Shown here: positions 1 through 9,284 of the stretch, piece by piece
Layout: each line of letters opens with the position of its first letter
How positions within the stretch are numbered: the first letter of the stretch is position 1
NCBI GenBank assembly: GCA_902495075.1
Contig: CABUVO010000006.1
Span: 1-64,000 of the forward strand
DNA from: an uncultured Porphyromonadaceae bacterium
Lineage (GTDB): Bacteria > Bacteroidota > Bacteroidia > Bacteroidales > Muribaculaceae
Direction of reading: 5' to 3'
Length of the DNA: 64,000 nt
Made by a program: the position numbers and the translations under genes
Notes under the pieces: model-generated
The model's database searches: none
Told to the model about the DNA's origin: nothing
The model's input: the letters and a program-made list of their open reading frames with translations, nothing else

Positions 1-25
1 AAGTATCTCTTGCGGAGAGATACTT
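1..25. terminator. Perfect 10-bp hairpin at window edge
   Basis: AAGTATCTCT is followed by a 5-nt loop (TGCGG) and its exact reverse complement. There is no clear T-run after it. It is probably the terminator or 3' processing hairpin of a gene lying left of the window; the upstream gene is not visible, so this is inference. Confidence 0.4.
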
Positions 26-156
26 AGGGTCAAGTCCTGTCAAAGACTAATTCATACGTAAATGCAACTTCTTCTGAAGCACCATTAACATTGAAAAACT
101 CATACCGGTCTTAGGGTTCTTCCCCATTTACCATAACTAAACATTAGAACATTTTA

Positions 157-1935
157 ATGACAGCCATGAATCAGAATTTCAATCGTTTGCTGAGGAGGAT
201 ATTTTATCTTACATTCCTTTCCTCTTCAACGCTATGCATCGCACACACCAACACTCCTGACTGGGTAAAAAATGCAGTATTCTATGATATTTATCCGTCA
301 TCATTCATGGATAGCGATGGTAACGGAATAGGCGACATCGAGGGTATTATATCACGTCTCGATTATGTGAAAAGTCTTGGAGTAGATGCCATATGGATGA
401 ATCCTATATTCGAATCGGGATGGTTTGACGGAGGTTATGACATCATCGATTTCTACAAGGTTGATCCCCGTTTCGGGAAAAACGAAGATGTGCGCCGTCT
501 TGTCGACGAAGCTCATAAACGTGGACTCAAGGTATGCCTCGACCTTGTGCCTGGACACAGTTCCAACAAATGCGAATGGTTCCGCAAGTCAGCTACGGAA
601 GGTCCCGACGGGCAATATGCCGACTATTATATATGGACAGACAGCATATCGGCAAAAGACCTTGCAAACATTGAAAAGCGACACAAAGAAAAAGAGCCCA
701 TATCCTCCAAAACAGGAGCATGGGTTGGAGTCGCAGATCCTTATATAGGCGACGCCTGTATTCCCGATGCCAATCGTGGCACATATTATTTAAAGAACTA
801 TTACGTGTGCCAGCCGGCACTCAATTACGGCTACGCAAATCCAGACCCGTCAAAGCCATGGCAGCAACCCGTCACGGCTCCCGGTCCCCAGGCAATGCGT
901 CGAGAGCTGAAAAGCATAATGAGTTTCTGGTATGACAAAGGTATAGACGGATTCCGTGTTGACATGGCGCAATCCCTTGTAAAAAACGATAAAGACAAGA
1001 AAGAGACCATGAAGCTCTGGAAAGAGATGCGCGACTGGCAGGATACCAACTACCCTGGGAAGGTGCTCATCTCTGAATGGGGCAGCCCTGACCAGTCTGT
1101 GCCGGCAGGTTTCGACATTGATTTCTATATACCGTGGCTACGCAAGGTATATGCCGACATGATCTGGGAGACGGGTAAATCGAAAGTGGCAGGACCCGGT
1201 GCTTATTTTGAGAAATCAGGTAAAGGAAAGATCCGAAATTTCGTAGAGAAGTTCTATTCTGATCTCGAAGCCACTCGTCCTTATGGATTCATTGCCGTGC
1301 CTTCTTCAAATCATGACTATCCTCGCGTAAATGCCGGCACAAGGAACACCCCCGATGAGGTGCGTGTCTTCATGACATTCATACTTACAATGCCCGGAGT
1401 GCCATTCATACATTATGGAGATGAACTTGGTATGAGAAACGTTGACAATCTTCCAAGCGTAGAAGGCTCTCGCGCCGAACGTTCGGGCACACGCACTCCC
1501 ATGCAATGGCGAAATGAACCTTCAGCTGGATTCTCTTCAGCAGCACCTGAGAAATTATATCTTCCCGTATATCTCGACGGAGGAAAGCTAACGGTTGAAG
1601 AGCAGGAGAAAGATCCTCGTTCGGTATTGAATTTCAACCGCAACCTCATACGCCTGCGTCACGAACATCCGGCTCTCGGAAATGCAGGAGACTGGAAAGT
1701 TGTGACTCCCCTCGACATCCCCTATCCTATGGTGTATACACGCAGTGATGGAAAGAATACATACATTGTGGCATTCAATCCCGCATCCAAGGCTGCGAAG
1801 ACCGAATTTACCCTGCCAGGTGCTTCTCGCCTGATAGAACTCTCCGCGGTAGGCAAAACCAAAACCCGCGTCAAAAACGGGAAAATTTCCATTGAAATGG
1901 GAGGAGTGTCATCTCGCATCTTTAAAGTGGAATGA
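157..1935 (+). CDS. Secreted GH13 alpha-amylase-family glycoside hydrolase
   Basis: The product (592 aa) is a retaining alpha-glucan-active enzyme of family GH13 that probably cleaves or rearranges alpha-1,4 or alpha-1,6 glucosides. A signal peptide occupies about residues 1-29 (hydrophobic run ending near CIAHT). The (beta/alpha)8 barrel starts at WVKNAVFYDIYPSSF and carries the conserved blocks DLVPGHSS (region I), GFRVDMA with the nucleophile Asp near residue 269 (region II), ISEWG with the acid/base Glu (region III) and SSNHD (region IV). The end forms the usual small C-terminal beta domain. An ATG at 166 is an alternative start. It lies 57 bp before a phosphoesterase lipoprotein gene and 2.2 kb before susC, suggesting membership of that glycan locus. 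The exact subfamily (alpha-glucosidase versus amylase) cannot be settled by eye. Confidence 0.9.
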   Translation: MTAMNQNFNRLLRRIFYLTFLSSSTLCIAHTNTPDWVKNAVFYDIYPSSFMDSDGNGIGDIEGIISRLDYVKSLGVDAIWMNPIFESGWFDGGYDIIDFYKVDPRFGKNEDVRRLVDEAHKRGLKVCLDLVPGHSSNKCEWFRKSATEGPDGQYADYYIWTDSISAKDLANIEKRHKEKEPISSKTGAWVGVADPYIGDACIPDANRGTYYLKNYYVCQPALNYGYANPDPSKPWQQPVTAPGPQAMRRELKSIMSFWYDKGIDGFRVDMAQSLVKNDKDKKETMKLWKEMRDWQDTNYPGKVLISEWGSPDQSVPAGFDIDFYIPWLRKVYADMIWETGKSKVAGPGAYFEKSGKGKIRNFVEKFYSDLEATRPYGFIAVPSSNHDYPRVNAGTRNTPDEVRVFMTFILTMPGVPFIHYGDELGMRNVDNLPSVEGSRAERSGTRTPMQWRNEPSAGFSSAAPEKLYLPVYLDGGKLTVEEQEKDPRSVLNFNRNLIRLRHEHPALGNAGDWKVVTPLDIPYPMVYTRSDGKNTYIVAFNPASKAAKTEFTLPGASRLIELSAVGKTKTRVKNGKISIEMGGVSSRIFKVE

Positions 1936-1992
1936 CCTCTACCCTCTTAAAATCGCAACTAATACTAAAACTAAGTTAAAACCATAACGATC

Positions 1993-3987
1993 ATGACAAA
2001 AAAATTCAGTAAAATCATCAGCCCTGTATTCCTGTTCTTTCTGGGATTATGTCTATTGGTGTCATGCAAAGACGATGACCCAAAGACTCCGGAAGGACCG
2101 ATCACATCAGAAATAAATGTGACGATACCTGCGAATATGGATGTGGTGAAAAACAGCGACATCACATTTCAGCAAAAAGGGGGGAGCATCACTACTTCCG
2201 ACAACATTCTTCTGGAGAATGGCGGACAGTCCACTCCTTGCGCTGTAAAGGAAGCCACCGAAGATCATTTCACGATACGCGCCCCTAAAAACCTAAGGGA
2301 CGGCACTTATAAAATTTCACTCCTTCGCGGTGGGAAACATACAGAATTAGGTCAGACAAAAATTACAGTTGTCAGCCGAAAAATAAATATCCCCGAGGGT
2401 GCCACTATATATGGCATTGTGGAGACAGAAGACGGCACGCCAGTGCCGGGAGTAGTCATCAGCGATGGCGTTGATTGCTGCGTCACCAACTCCGAAGGCA
2501 TCTACGGCATGGAATCCAACAAGCAGGAAGGTCTCGTGTTCATGTCAGTACCCTCCGGTTATGAACCCCTCACCGATGGCGTAATGCCAAAGATATATCA
2601 GCGCACATCTCTCACTGCCGCACTTCCTGAAAATATCTCCTTCACACTTAAAAAAGTAGAAAACCAGGATAATTTCAAAGTGCTATTCTTAGGTGACATG
2701 CACCTCGCAAACCGAAGCCAGGACATTGCCCAGTATAAGAGATTCTGCCGCGATGTCAACACATACAAGGGATCCCACTCCTCCGAACATATCTATGGAA
2801 TTACGCTTGGCGACATGACATGGGATGCTTTCTGGAAAAATGGATATGAACTTTCAAGCTATCGCAAAACCATCAACGAGAACATCAACGACATGGTTGT
2901 TTATCAATGTATCGGCAATCATGACCACGATCCCAACAACCGGACAAGCTACGGTGCCGGCATCAACCCGCTCATCACCTATATTTCACCTGCTTGGTAT
3001 TCATTCAACATCGGTCAGGTGCATTTCGTAGTGATGGACAACATCGACATTTCTCCCAAAACCTCTACCGACAACACTCCATACAAACAGAACTACTATG
3101 GACCGCAGATGGCATGGCTGGAACAGGATCTGTCGTATGTTCCAGCTGGTGCTCCTATATACATTATCACCCACGGAAGCCAGTGGTATGTTGATTCTAA
3201 GGTAGCCAACAACTACGTGATACGCTCTGAAACAAAGACCCAGGTTCAGAAGATGATCGAGATGACAGCCGGACATGAGCTGCACTTTGTGAGCGGTCAC
3301 CTCCACCAGCAACACACCATCCTCCCTACCGACGGGGCTATGAAAGGTTACAGCCATCCGGTGTATGAGCACAACGTGCCCGCAGTGTGTGGCGACTGGT
3401 GGTATTCAGGCTATTACACTCCCGGAGTTCCGATTTGTACGGATGGAACACCTTACGGTTACGCAATATTTGACATCACTGGCAAAACCTCAAAATGGAG
3501 TTACAAAGGTACTGATGTCGATGAAAGAATACTCTTCCGCACATATGACCTTAACAACGTAGATTTCAGCGGCACAACGTGGAAAAACCTCACTAATGCT
3601 GACGCTCTCAAAGCCTTTAACGACCGTTATATAAACGCCTATACAAAAGGGAAACACACCAACGAAGTGCTGATCAACGTATGGAACTGGAACACCGACA
3701 GCAAGATTACGGTCAAGACAGCATCCGGAACAGAACTTGCCACGACTCAGGTGTATTATTATGACCCACTCTCTATTGCGGCGTTGACGATACCCTACTG
3801 GGACCGCGGCGGAGTAAATTCCACTCCTGGAACATACACGACTCAGCGTTTCCATTTCTTCCTCGTGAAATGCCCGGATGCAACGACTGACCTCAACATC
3901 ACCGTGACCGATAAGTTCGGCAACACTTACAGCGAGACAATGGAGCGTCCGCGCCGGTTCTCCACAGATGAATACAATATATACTAA
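1993..3987 (+). CDS. Calcineurin-like metallophosphoesterase lipoprotein
   Basis: The 664-aa product starts with a lipoprotein signal peptide (lipobox LVSC, then acidic DDD, typical of surface-exported Bacteroidetes lipoproteins). After an Ig/IPT-like segment (about 35-125) comes a carboxypeptidase-regulatory-like MetallophosN domain (about 130-215), then the dinuclear-metal catalytic domain with GDMH, GDMTWD, GNHDHD, ITHG and SGHLH motifs, all metal ligands present, and a C-terminal MetallophosC beta domain. The family hydrolyses phosphomono- or diesters. Its position between a GH13 gene and susC/susD suggests removal of phosphate or phosphodiester groups from a glycan, which is inference. 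The stop is followed within 4 bp by a palindromic repeat element. Confidence 0.9.
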   Translation: MTKKFSKIISPVFLFFLGLCLLVSCKDDDPKTPEGPITSEINVTIPANMDVVKNSDITFQQKGGSITTSDNILLENGGQSTPCAVKEATEDHFTIRAPKNLRDGTYKISLLRGGKHTELGQTKITVVSRKINIPEGATIYGIVETEDGTPVPGVVISDGVDCCVTNSEGIYGMESNKQEGLVFMSVPSGYEPLTDGVMPKIYQRTSLTAALPENISFTLKKVENQDNFKVLFLGDMHLANRSQDIAQYKRFCRDVNTYKGSHSSEHIYGITLGDMTWDAFWKNGYELSSYRKTINENINDMVVYQCIGNHDHDPNNRTSYGAGINPLITYISPAWYSFNIGQVHFVVMDNIDISPKTSTDNTPYKQNYYGPQMAWLEQDLSYVPAGAPIYIITHGSQWYVDSKVANNYVIRSETKTQVQKMIEMTAGHELHFVSGHLHQQHTILPTDGAMKGYSHPVYEHNVPAVCGDWWYSGYYTPGVPICTDGTPYGYAIFDITGKTSKWSYKGTDVDERILFRTYDLNNVDFSGTTWKNLTNADALKAFNDRYINAYTKGKHTNEVLINVWNWNTDSKITVKTASGTELATTQVYYYDPLSIAALTIPYWDRGGVNSTPGTYTTQRFHFFLVKCPDATTDLNITVTDKFGNTYSETMERPRRFSTDEYNIY

Positions 3988-3990
3988 ATA

Positions 3991-4147
3991 ATTCAACTTT
4001 CGCAAGCGGAAAGTTGAAGTTTATAAGTTTAATTGCGCAGTGCGCAGTTTAGAAGTTTATATTTGACGCGAGCAATGGATCCGTATCAATTTAAACTTTT
4101 AAACTTATAAACTCTTAAACTTTAAGTTGAAGCTTGCGAAACTTAAA
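3991..4147. repeat. Palindromic intergenic element, copy A (upstream of susC)
   Basis: The outer ends are inverted (TTTCGCAAGC on the left, GCTTGCGAAA on the right). The inner arms consist of runs such as GTTTATAAGTTTA and its reverse complement TAAACTTATAAAC, with octamer-like repetition (TTAAACTT, ATAAACTC). The left end also forms its own hairpin CAACTTTC/GAAAGTTG. A near-complete relative lies at 22389-22560 and a right half-copy at 10921-10971. All three end 30-45 bp before the start codon of a gene for an exported protein. Confidence 0.75.
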
Positions 4148-4182
4148 TAAATAACTATTTATTCACAACTAATACCAACCTT

Positions 4183-7100
4183 ATGAAACAAGTCAGCAGA
4201 CTAATTCTGGTTCTTGTGGCGCTATTGACAGGCTTGCCTGTCATGGCTGCCTCAAGGCAAGTGACGGGAACGGTAACCGACATGCAGGGAGAGCCCCTTG
4301 TCGGAGCCAGCGTAATGCTGGTCAATTCCCGCACAGGGTGCATGGCCGATATTGACGGTCATTTTTCTCTACAGGTGCCTGAAGGTCCGGCACAATTGAA
4401 AATAGCCCTCATCGGTTATCAGCCACAGACCATTAAAGTAGCACCCGGACAGACAGTGGTAAACGTCAAGATGAAGGAAGATTCCCAGACTCTTGAGGAA
4501 ACCGTTGTTGTCGGTTATGGCAAACAAAAGAAAGTAAACCTTACCGGTGCCGTAGCCGCCATCGAAGGCAAAGAGCTTGAAGGTCGCCCTGTCAACAGCG
4601 TGTCAACTATGCTTCAGGGTACCGTGGCAGGTCTTAACGTGAGCACCAGTTCCGCCAAACCGGGCGACAACCCCTCCCTCAACATCCGCGGTTATACCTC
4701 TATCAATGGTGCGAGTCCTCTCGTGATAATCGATGGCTCTGTCGGAAACATCGACCAGGTCAACGCCAATGACGTGCAGTCGATCTCTGTAATCAAAGAC
4801 TCTTCAGCCGCTGCAGTATATGGCGCACGTGCTGCCTTTGGTGTGATTCTTATAACCACCAAGAACGGCAACGAGCAAGACGGGAAAGCCACCGTCCGCT
4901 ATAACGGCCGTTTTGGATGGGACGAGGCAACAGTCTCTACTGATTATGAGACTACTGGCTACTGGCACCTGAAGGTGATGGATGAATTCCAGCGCGGTCA
5001 GAACGGCAACGCAATCTTCCCGACTTATGACGACAACGACTGGATGGAACTTCTCGCCCGCGTCAACGACAAGACCGAGAATCCTGAACGTCCGTGGGTA
5101 GTTGAGGAAGACAACCCCGGCGGAGTAACTTCAGCCGCTCCTCTCGGCAAGAGATGGAAATATTACGGTAACAACGACTGGTATCATTCATTATGGAAAG
5201 ACAAGCGATTCCTCACGCAACATAACGTTTCGCTGTCGGGAGGTTCAAAGAATTTCCATTATTTCGTATCCGGAGCCTATAAGCACAACGACGGTATCGC
5301 AAAATACAACAACGATAAATACAACCAGTATAACCTTCGTGCCAAGATTGATTTCCGCATCAACAAATGGGCTACATTCGAAGAGAATGTCTCTTACTTC
5401 GGCAAGAGCTATACCTATCAGGGTTCGGGATCAATAGAGAACTCAATGACATATTCCGGTGAATATGCATTCCCGGTATTCCCCCTGAAGAACCCTGACG
5501 GATCATATCTCTATGGCAACCCGTATTTCGGTTACAAAGTCGGCAACGGACGCCACATCATGTTGATGGAAGGAAAGCATCCAGGATCCAATATCCAAAA
5601 CGCATTCCTTTCAACGTCAAGACTCAACATCACTCCGATAAAGCAACTCACAGTCTCGGCAGACTTCACATACCGCTTCCACCAGAACCGCAACACACGC
5701 CGATACAACAACCTTCCATACCGCGAATATCCCGGTGCGGACATGAAAGTCTACGATGGCGGAGCCGGTGAGGATTACATGCGCGAACTATACGAGACAT
5801 CTCAGTATTATACCGCCAACGGATATGCCACGTATGAAGACACTTTCAAGGATGACCACCACCTGAAGGTAATGGCTGGTTACAACTACGAGCGATACAG
5901 CTTCAAGAAAAATACCGTAGCAGTAAAGAATCTTGGCAACCCGGATCTCAACGACATCGGTCTTGTAACCGACCTTGCAACCAATGTCAAGGAAATCGGA
6001 GGAGGACAGAATGAATACATTCTGCAGGGTATCTTCGGACGTATCAATTACGACTATATGGGCAAATACCTCGTTGAGCTTTCAGGTCGTTACGATGGCA
6101 CGTCCCGTTTCGCCAAAGGACATCGCTGGGGCTGGTTCCCGTCAGGATCTATCGGATGGCGTTTCAGCGAAGAGAAATTCTTCGAGGGGCTTAACCCCTG
6201 GTGGAGCAACGGTAAGATCCGTTTCTCTTACGGTAGCCTCGGTAACCAGAACGTTTCAGACTATTACACATTCCTTCGTAAAGTGTCACAGGGTACGGTA
6301 GACTATACTCTTGACGGCTCAACGAAAGCCATATATTCAGCCGTTGGTATTCCTATCGCCGGCGACTTCACATGGGAGAAAGCCAATCAGTGGGACCTCG
6401 GTCTTGACCTCGGATTCTTCAACAACCGCCTTAATATCGTTGCTGATATCTATGTGCGCGACACCAAGGACATGATCACCGACGGAGCCGAACTGCCGGC
6501 TGTTTACGGTGCCGATCCACCAAAGATGAATGCCGCAGACCTCCGCACAAAGGGATATGAGTTTAGCATAGACTGGAACGATTCATTCTCCCTTTGGGAT
6601 AATCCTTTCACATACTATGTTGGATTCAACCTCTCAGACTATCGCAGCCATATCACCAAATTCGATAACGCTGACAAGACTTTCGCTAAGTCATATTATG
6701 TCGGAAAAGAAATCGGTGAGATCTGGGGCTTTGTAACCGACGGTCTCTTCCAAAGCGACGAGGAGGCAAAAGCATACGATGCAAAGTATGACCAGTCATA
6801 CATCACAAAGAACATGTATGGCGGCTGGCAGGCAGGTGATGTGAAGTTCGTCGATCTCGACGGCGACGGTGTGATTGGCATCGGCGACAACAAGGTTGAC
6901 AACCCGGGTGACCGCAAGATTCTCGGTAACAGCCGCGCCCGTCTGCAATATGGTTTCCGCGGTGGCTTCAGCTACTTCGGTTTCGATGCAAGCATATTCT
7001 TCCAGGGCACTGGTAACCATTACTGGTATCCCAACAGCGGATGTGTGCCTTTCTGGGGTCCGTTCTCATTCTATCAGAGCATCACGTATATGTCTGAGGA

Positions 7101-7467
7101 TTTCAAGGACCAATATTGGACAGTCGACAATACTGACGCTTATTTTCCGCGCGCACGAGGCAAAGGCGCAGCCCTTACCTATCTGCAGTATACCAACGAC
7201 CGGTATCTGCAGAACATGCGCTATCTGCGTCTGAAAAACCTCACTGTCGGCTATACATTCCCGAAAAAATGGACAAGAGTGGCAGGTATCGAAAAACTCC
7301 GTCTCTATTTCACGGCTGAGAACCTCTGCTACTGGTCTCCGATCAAGAAACACTCCAAATATATAGATCCCGAGCTGTCGAACTATTCAAGCTCATCAGC
7401 GGTGAACTGGACCATCTCTTATCCTTGGCCCAAGACCTTCACTTTCGGCATTGATCTTCAGCTCTAA
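4183..7467 (+). CDS. SusC/RagA-family TonB-dependent outer-membrane transporter
   Basis: The 1094-aa product is a TonB-linked porin that imports oligosaccharides across the outer membrane with its SusD partner. It has a signal peptide (to about residue 23, ending VMAAS), a carboxypeptidase-D regulatory-like domain (about 25-105, RQVTGTVTDMQGEPL), a TonB-box-like stretch (EETVVVGYG), a plug domain with the family motif DGSVGNIDQVNANDV and the SSAAAVYGARAA segment, and a 22-strand barrel ending in FGIDLQL with a terminal hydrophobic residue. Length is typical for the family. SusD begins 20 bp downstream, so the two are co-transcribed. The substrate is not readable from the sequence; neighbours suggest an alpha-glycan. 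Confidence 0.96.
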   Translation: MKQVSRLILVLVALLTGLPVMAASRQVTGTVTDMQGEPLVGASVMLVNSRTGCMADIDGHFSLQVPEGPAQLKIALIGYQPQTIKVAPGQTVVNVKMKEDSQTLEETVVVGYGKQKKVNLTGAVAAIEGKELEGRPVNSVSTMLQGTVAGLNVSTSSAKPGDNPSLNIRGYTSINGASPLVIIDGSVGNIDQVNANDVQSISVIKDSSAAAVYGARAAFGVILITTKNGNEQDGKATVRYNGRFGWDEATVSTDYETTGYWHLKVMDEFQRGQNGNAIFPTYDDNDWMELLARVNDKTENPERPWVVEEDNPGGVTSAAPLGKRWKYYGNNDWYHSLWKDKRFLTQHNVSLSGGSKNFHYFVSGAYKHNDGIAKYNNDKYNQYNLRAKIDFRINKWATFEENVSYFGKSYTYQGSGSIENSMTYSGEYAFPVFPLKNPDGSYLYGNPYFGYKVGNGRHIMLMEGKHPGSNIQNAFLSTSRLNITPIKQLTVSADFTYRFHQNRNTRRYNNLPYREYPGADMKVYDGGAGEDYMRELYETSQYYTANGYATYEDTFKDDHHLKVMAGYNYERYSFKKNTVAVKNLGNPDLNDIGLVTDLATNVKEIGGGQNEYILQGIFGRINYDYMGKYLVELSGRYDGTSRFAKGHRWGWFPSGSIGWRFSEEKFFEGLNPWWSNGKIRFSYGSLGNQNVSDYYTFLRKVSQGTVDYTLDGSTKAIYSAVGIPIAGDFTWEKANQWDLGLDLGFFNNRLNIVADIYVRDTKDMITDGAELPAVYGADPPKMNAADLRTKGYEFSIDWNDSFSLWDNPFTYYVGFNLSDYRSHITKFDNADKTFAKSYYVGKEIGEIWGFVTDGLFQSDEEAKAYDAKYDQSYITKNMYGGWQAGDVKFVDLDGDGVIGIGDNKVDNPGDRKILGNSRARLQYGFRGGFSYFGFDASIFFQGTGNHYWYPNSGCVPFWGPFSFYQSITYMSEDFKDQYWTVDNTDAYFPRARGKGAALTYLQYTNDRYLQNMRYLRLKNLTVGYTFPKKWTRVAGIEKLRLYFTAENLCYWSPIKKHSKYIDPELSNYSSSSAVNWTISYPWPKTFTFGIDLQL

Positions 7468-7487
7468 TCCAATATTCCGCAAACAAT

Positions 7488-9275
7488 ATGAAAAAGTATA
7501 TATTAACGGCATGTGTCTTGCTTTTAGGGTTGACAGCCTGCGACAGCAATCTTGATGTCACCCCCAAAGACACCCAGGATATGGAGCAGTATTTCAAGAA
7601 TGCCCAGCAGCTTGAACTCTTCTCCAACAATTTCTACAACGCTGTGGTCAACAAGACTCCATATGCAGCGCAAGATGACCACAAACTTAACCGCGCAATG
7701 AGCAGCGAACTTCTCAACGGAAATTTCCGCACAGTGCCTGCCTCTGGTGGCGGCTGGTCGTGGTCCACACTCCGCAAGATCAATACGCTTATAGAATACG
7801 CTCCGCATTGCGAAGATCAGGCTGCCGCTCAGAAATACATCGGTCTCGCCCGCTTCTTCCGCGCTTTCTTCTATTTCGAGAAAGTTAAACGTTTCGGCGA
7901 TGTGCCATGGATCGACCATCAGCTGTTCTCAGATGATGCTCTTCTTTATGGCTCCCGTGATTCTCGCGAAGTTGTAATGACCCACATGATTGAGGATATT
8001 GATTTCGCTATTGAGAATCTTCCTGACAACGCCGATGAGACAAGCCTCTATCGCGCCACAAAAGGCGCCGCGCTGGCACTCAAATCGCGCTTCTGCCTAT
8101 TCGAGGGGACATTCCGCAAATATCATGGTCTGAACCTTCAGGGACATGACTGGAAATATTATCTCGAACAGTGTGTTGATGCTTCCGAAAAACTGATGAG
8201 CGGCAAATATGGCAAATACACCCTCTACAACACAGGGAAACCTGCCTCGGATTACCGCGATCTCTTCACTCAGTGGAACGCATCCGACACAAAGGGTGAA
8301 TACATTCTTGCAGTGGGCTACAGTGTGGAATCAACTCTTTCCCACAGTGCCAACGACTATATGACGAGCCAAGTGAAAGGCAACCCGAGTGCCACCCGCA
8401 AATTCGTGGCTTCTTTCCTCATGAAAGACGGCACCCGATTCACCGACAAATCCGGCTGGCAGACAATGCAGTTCAAGGATGAGATGAAAGACCGTGACCC
8501 GCGCCTTTCTCAGTGCATCCGCGGACTTAGCTACAAACGCATTGGAGGCAGCACGGTGCTTGCTCCGGATCTTGACGTGTCGCAGACCGGCTATCAGCCC
8601 ATAAAGTTTGTGACAGCCCAGATGCTCGGCACCAACGATTGTGACCGTCCGGGAAGCTCGAAATGCGACCTGCCGGTGTTCCGCTATGCCGAAGTGCTTC
8701 TCAACTATGCCGAAGCAAAAGCTGAATTAGGCAGCCTGACTTCTGGCGATCTTACCAAGAGCGTCAACCTTCTCCGCAAACGCGCCGGAATGCCCGATAT
8801 GAAGACTGGGAACTCTGTCGATCCTTTCCTCACGAGCAAAGATTACGGTTATTCAAACTGCTCTGACGGCGATGTTCTCGAAATCCGTCGCGAACGTGCT
8901 ATTGAGCTTTTCATGGAAGGATTCCGCTATTACGATCTCATCCGCTGGAAAGAGGGCAAATGTATTGACCAGCCTATCTACGGCATCTATGTGGCAGGTC
9001 CGAGCCAGCTCGATATGACAGGTGATAACAAAGCCAACATAGCTTTCTATGCTGAGAACTCATCCAGACCCTCCGGTCTTCCTTCAGGATGTATCGCAAA
9101 AGAAATCAACAAAGATGTCTTCCTATCCGACAAGACTCACGGATATATCACCACCATCATGCATAACAATGATATCCAGGGCTTCGATGAGGACAGAGAC
9201 TACTTCTACCCGATTCCTTTAAATGAACTTAACCTAAACCCCAGCCTGGTGCAGAATCCGGGATGGTCTAAATAA
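7488..9275 (+). CDS. SusD/RagB-family glycan-binding lipoprotein
   Basis: The 595-aa product is the outer-membrane lipoprotein that caps the SusC channel and captures glycan. The lipobox is LTAC, followed by DSNLDVTPKD, the typical SusD N-terminus. Family hallmarks visible are RFFRAFFYFEKVKRFGDVPW in the first TPR-like region, the ALALKSR helix, RYAEVLLNYAEAKAELG, and the C-terminal REREIELFMEGFRYYDLIRWK-type segment (here RRERAIELFMEGFRYYDLIR). It ends with YFYPIPLNELNLNPSLVQNPGW, the canonical SusD terminus. It sits 20 bp after susC and 9 bp before the next lipoprotein gene. Confidence 0.96.
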   Translation: MKKYILTACVLLLGLTACDSNLDVTPKDTQDMEQYFKNAQQLELFSNNFYNAVVNKTPYAAQDDHKLNRAMSSELLNGNFRTVPASGGGWSWSTLRKINTLIEYAPHCEDQAAAQKYIGLARFFRAFFYFEKVKRFGDVPWIDHQLFSDDALLYGSRDSREVVMTHMIEDIDFAIENLPDNADETSLYRATKGAALALKSRFCLFEGTFRKYHGLNLQGHDWKYYLEQCVDASEKLMSGKYGKYTLYNTGKPASDYRDLFTQWNASDTKGEYILAVGYSVESTLSHSANDYMTSQVKGNPSATRKFVASFLMKDGTRFTDKSGWQTMQFKDEMKDRDPRLSQCIRGLSYKRIGGSTVLAPDLDVSQTGYQPIKFVTAQMLGTNDCDRPGSSKCDLPVFRYAEVLLNYAEAKAELGSLTSGDLTKSVNLLRKRAGMPDMKTGNSVDPFLTSKDYGYSNCSDGDVLEIRRERAIELFMEGFRYYDLIRWKEGKCIDQPIYGIYVAGPSQLDMTGDNKANIAFYAENSSRPSGLPSGCIAKEINKDVFLSDKTHGYITTIMHNNDIQGFDEDRDYFYPIPLNELNLNPSLVQNPGWSK

Positions 9276-9284
9276 CAAAGACTG

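Noticed and set aside
3490..4005. 171-aa ORF opposite the phosphoesterase gene
   Set aside because: Shadow of the MetallophosC coding region; its start falls in the metallophosphoesterase 3' region repeat.
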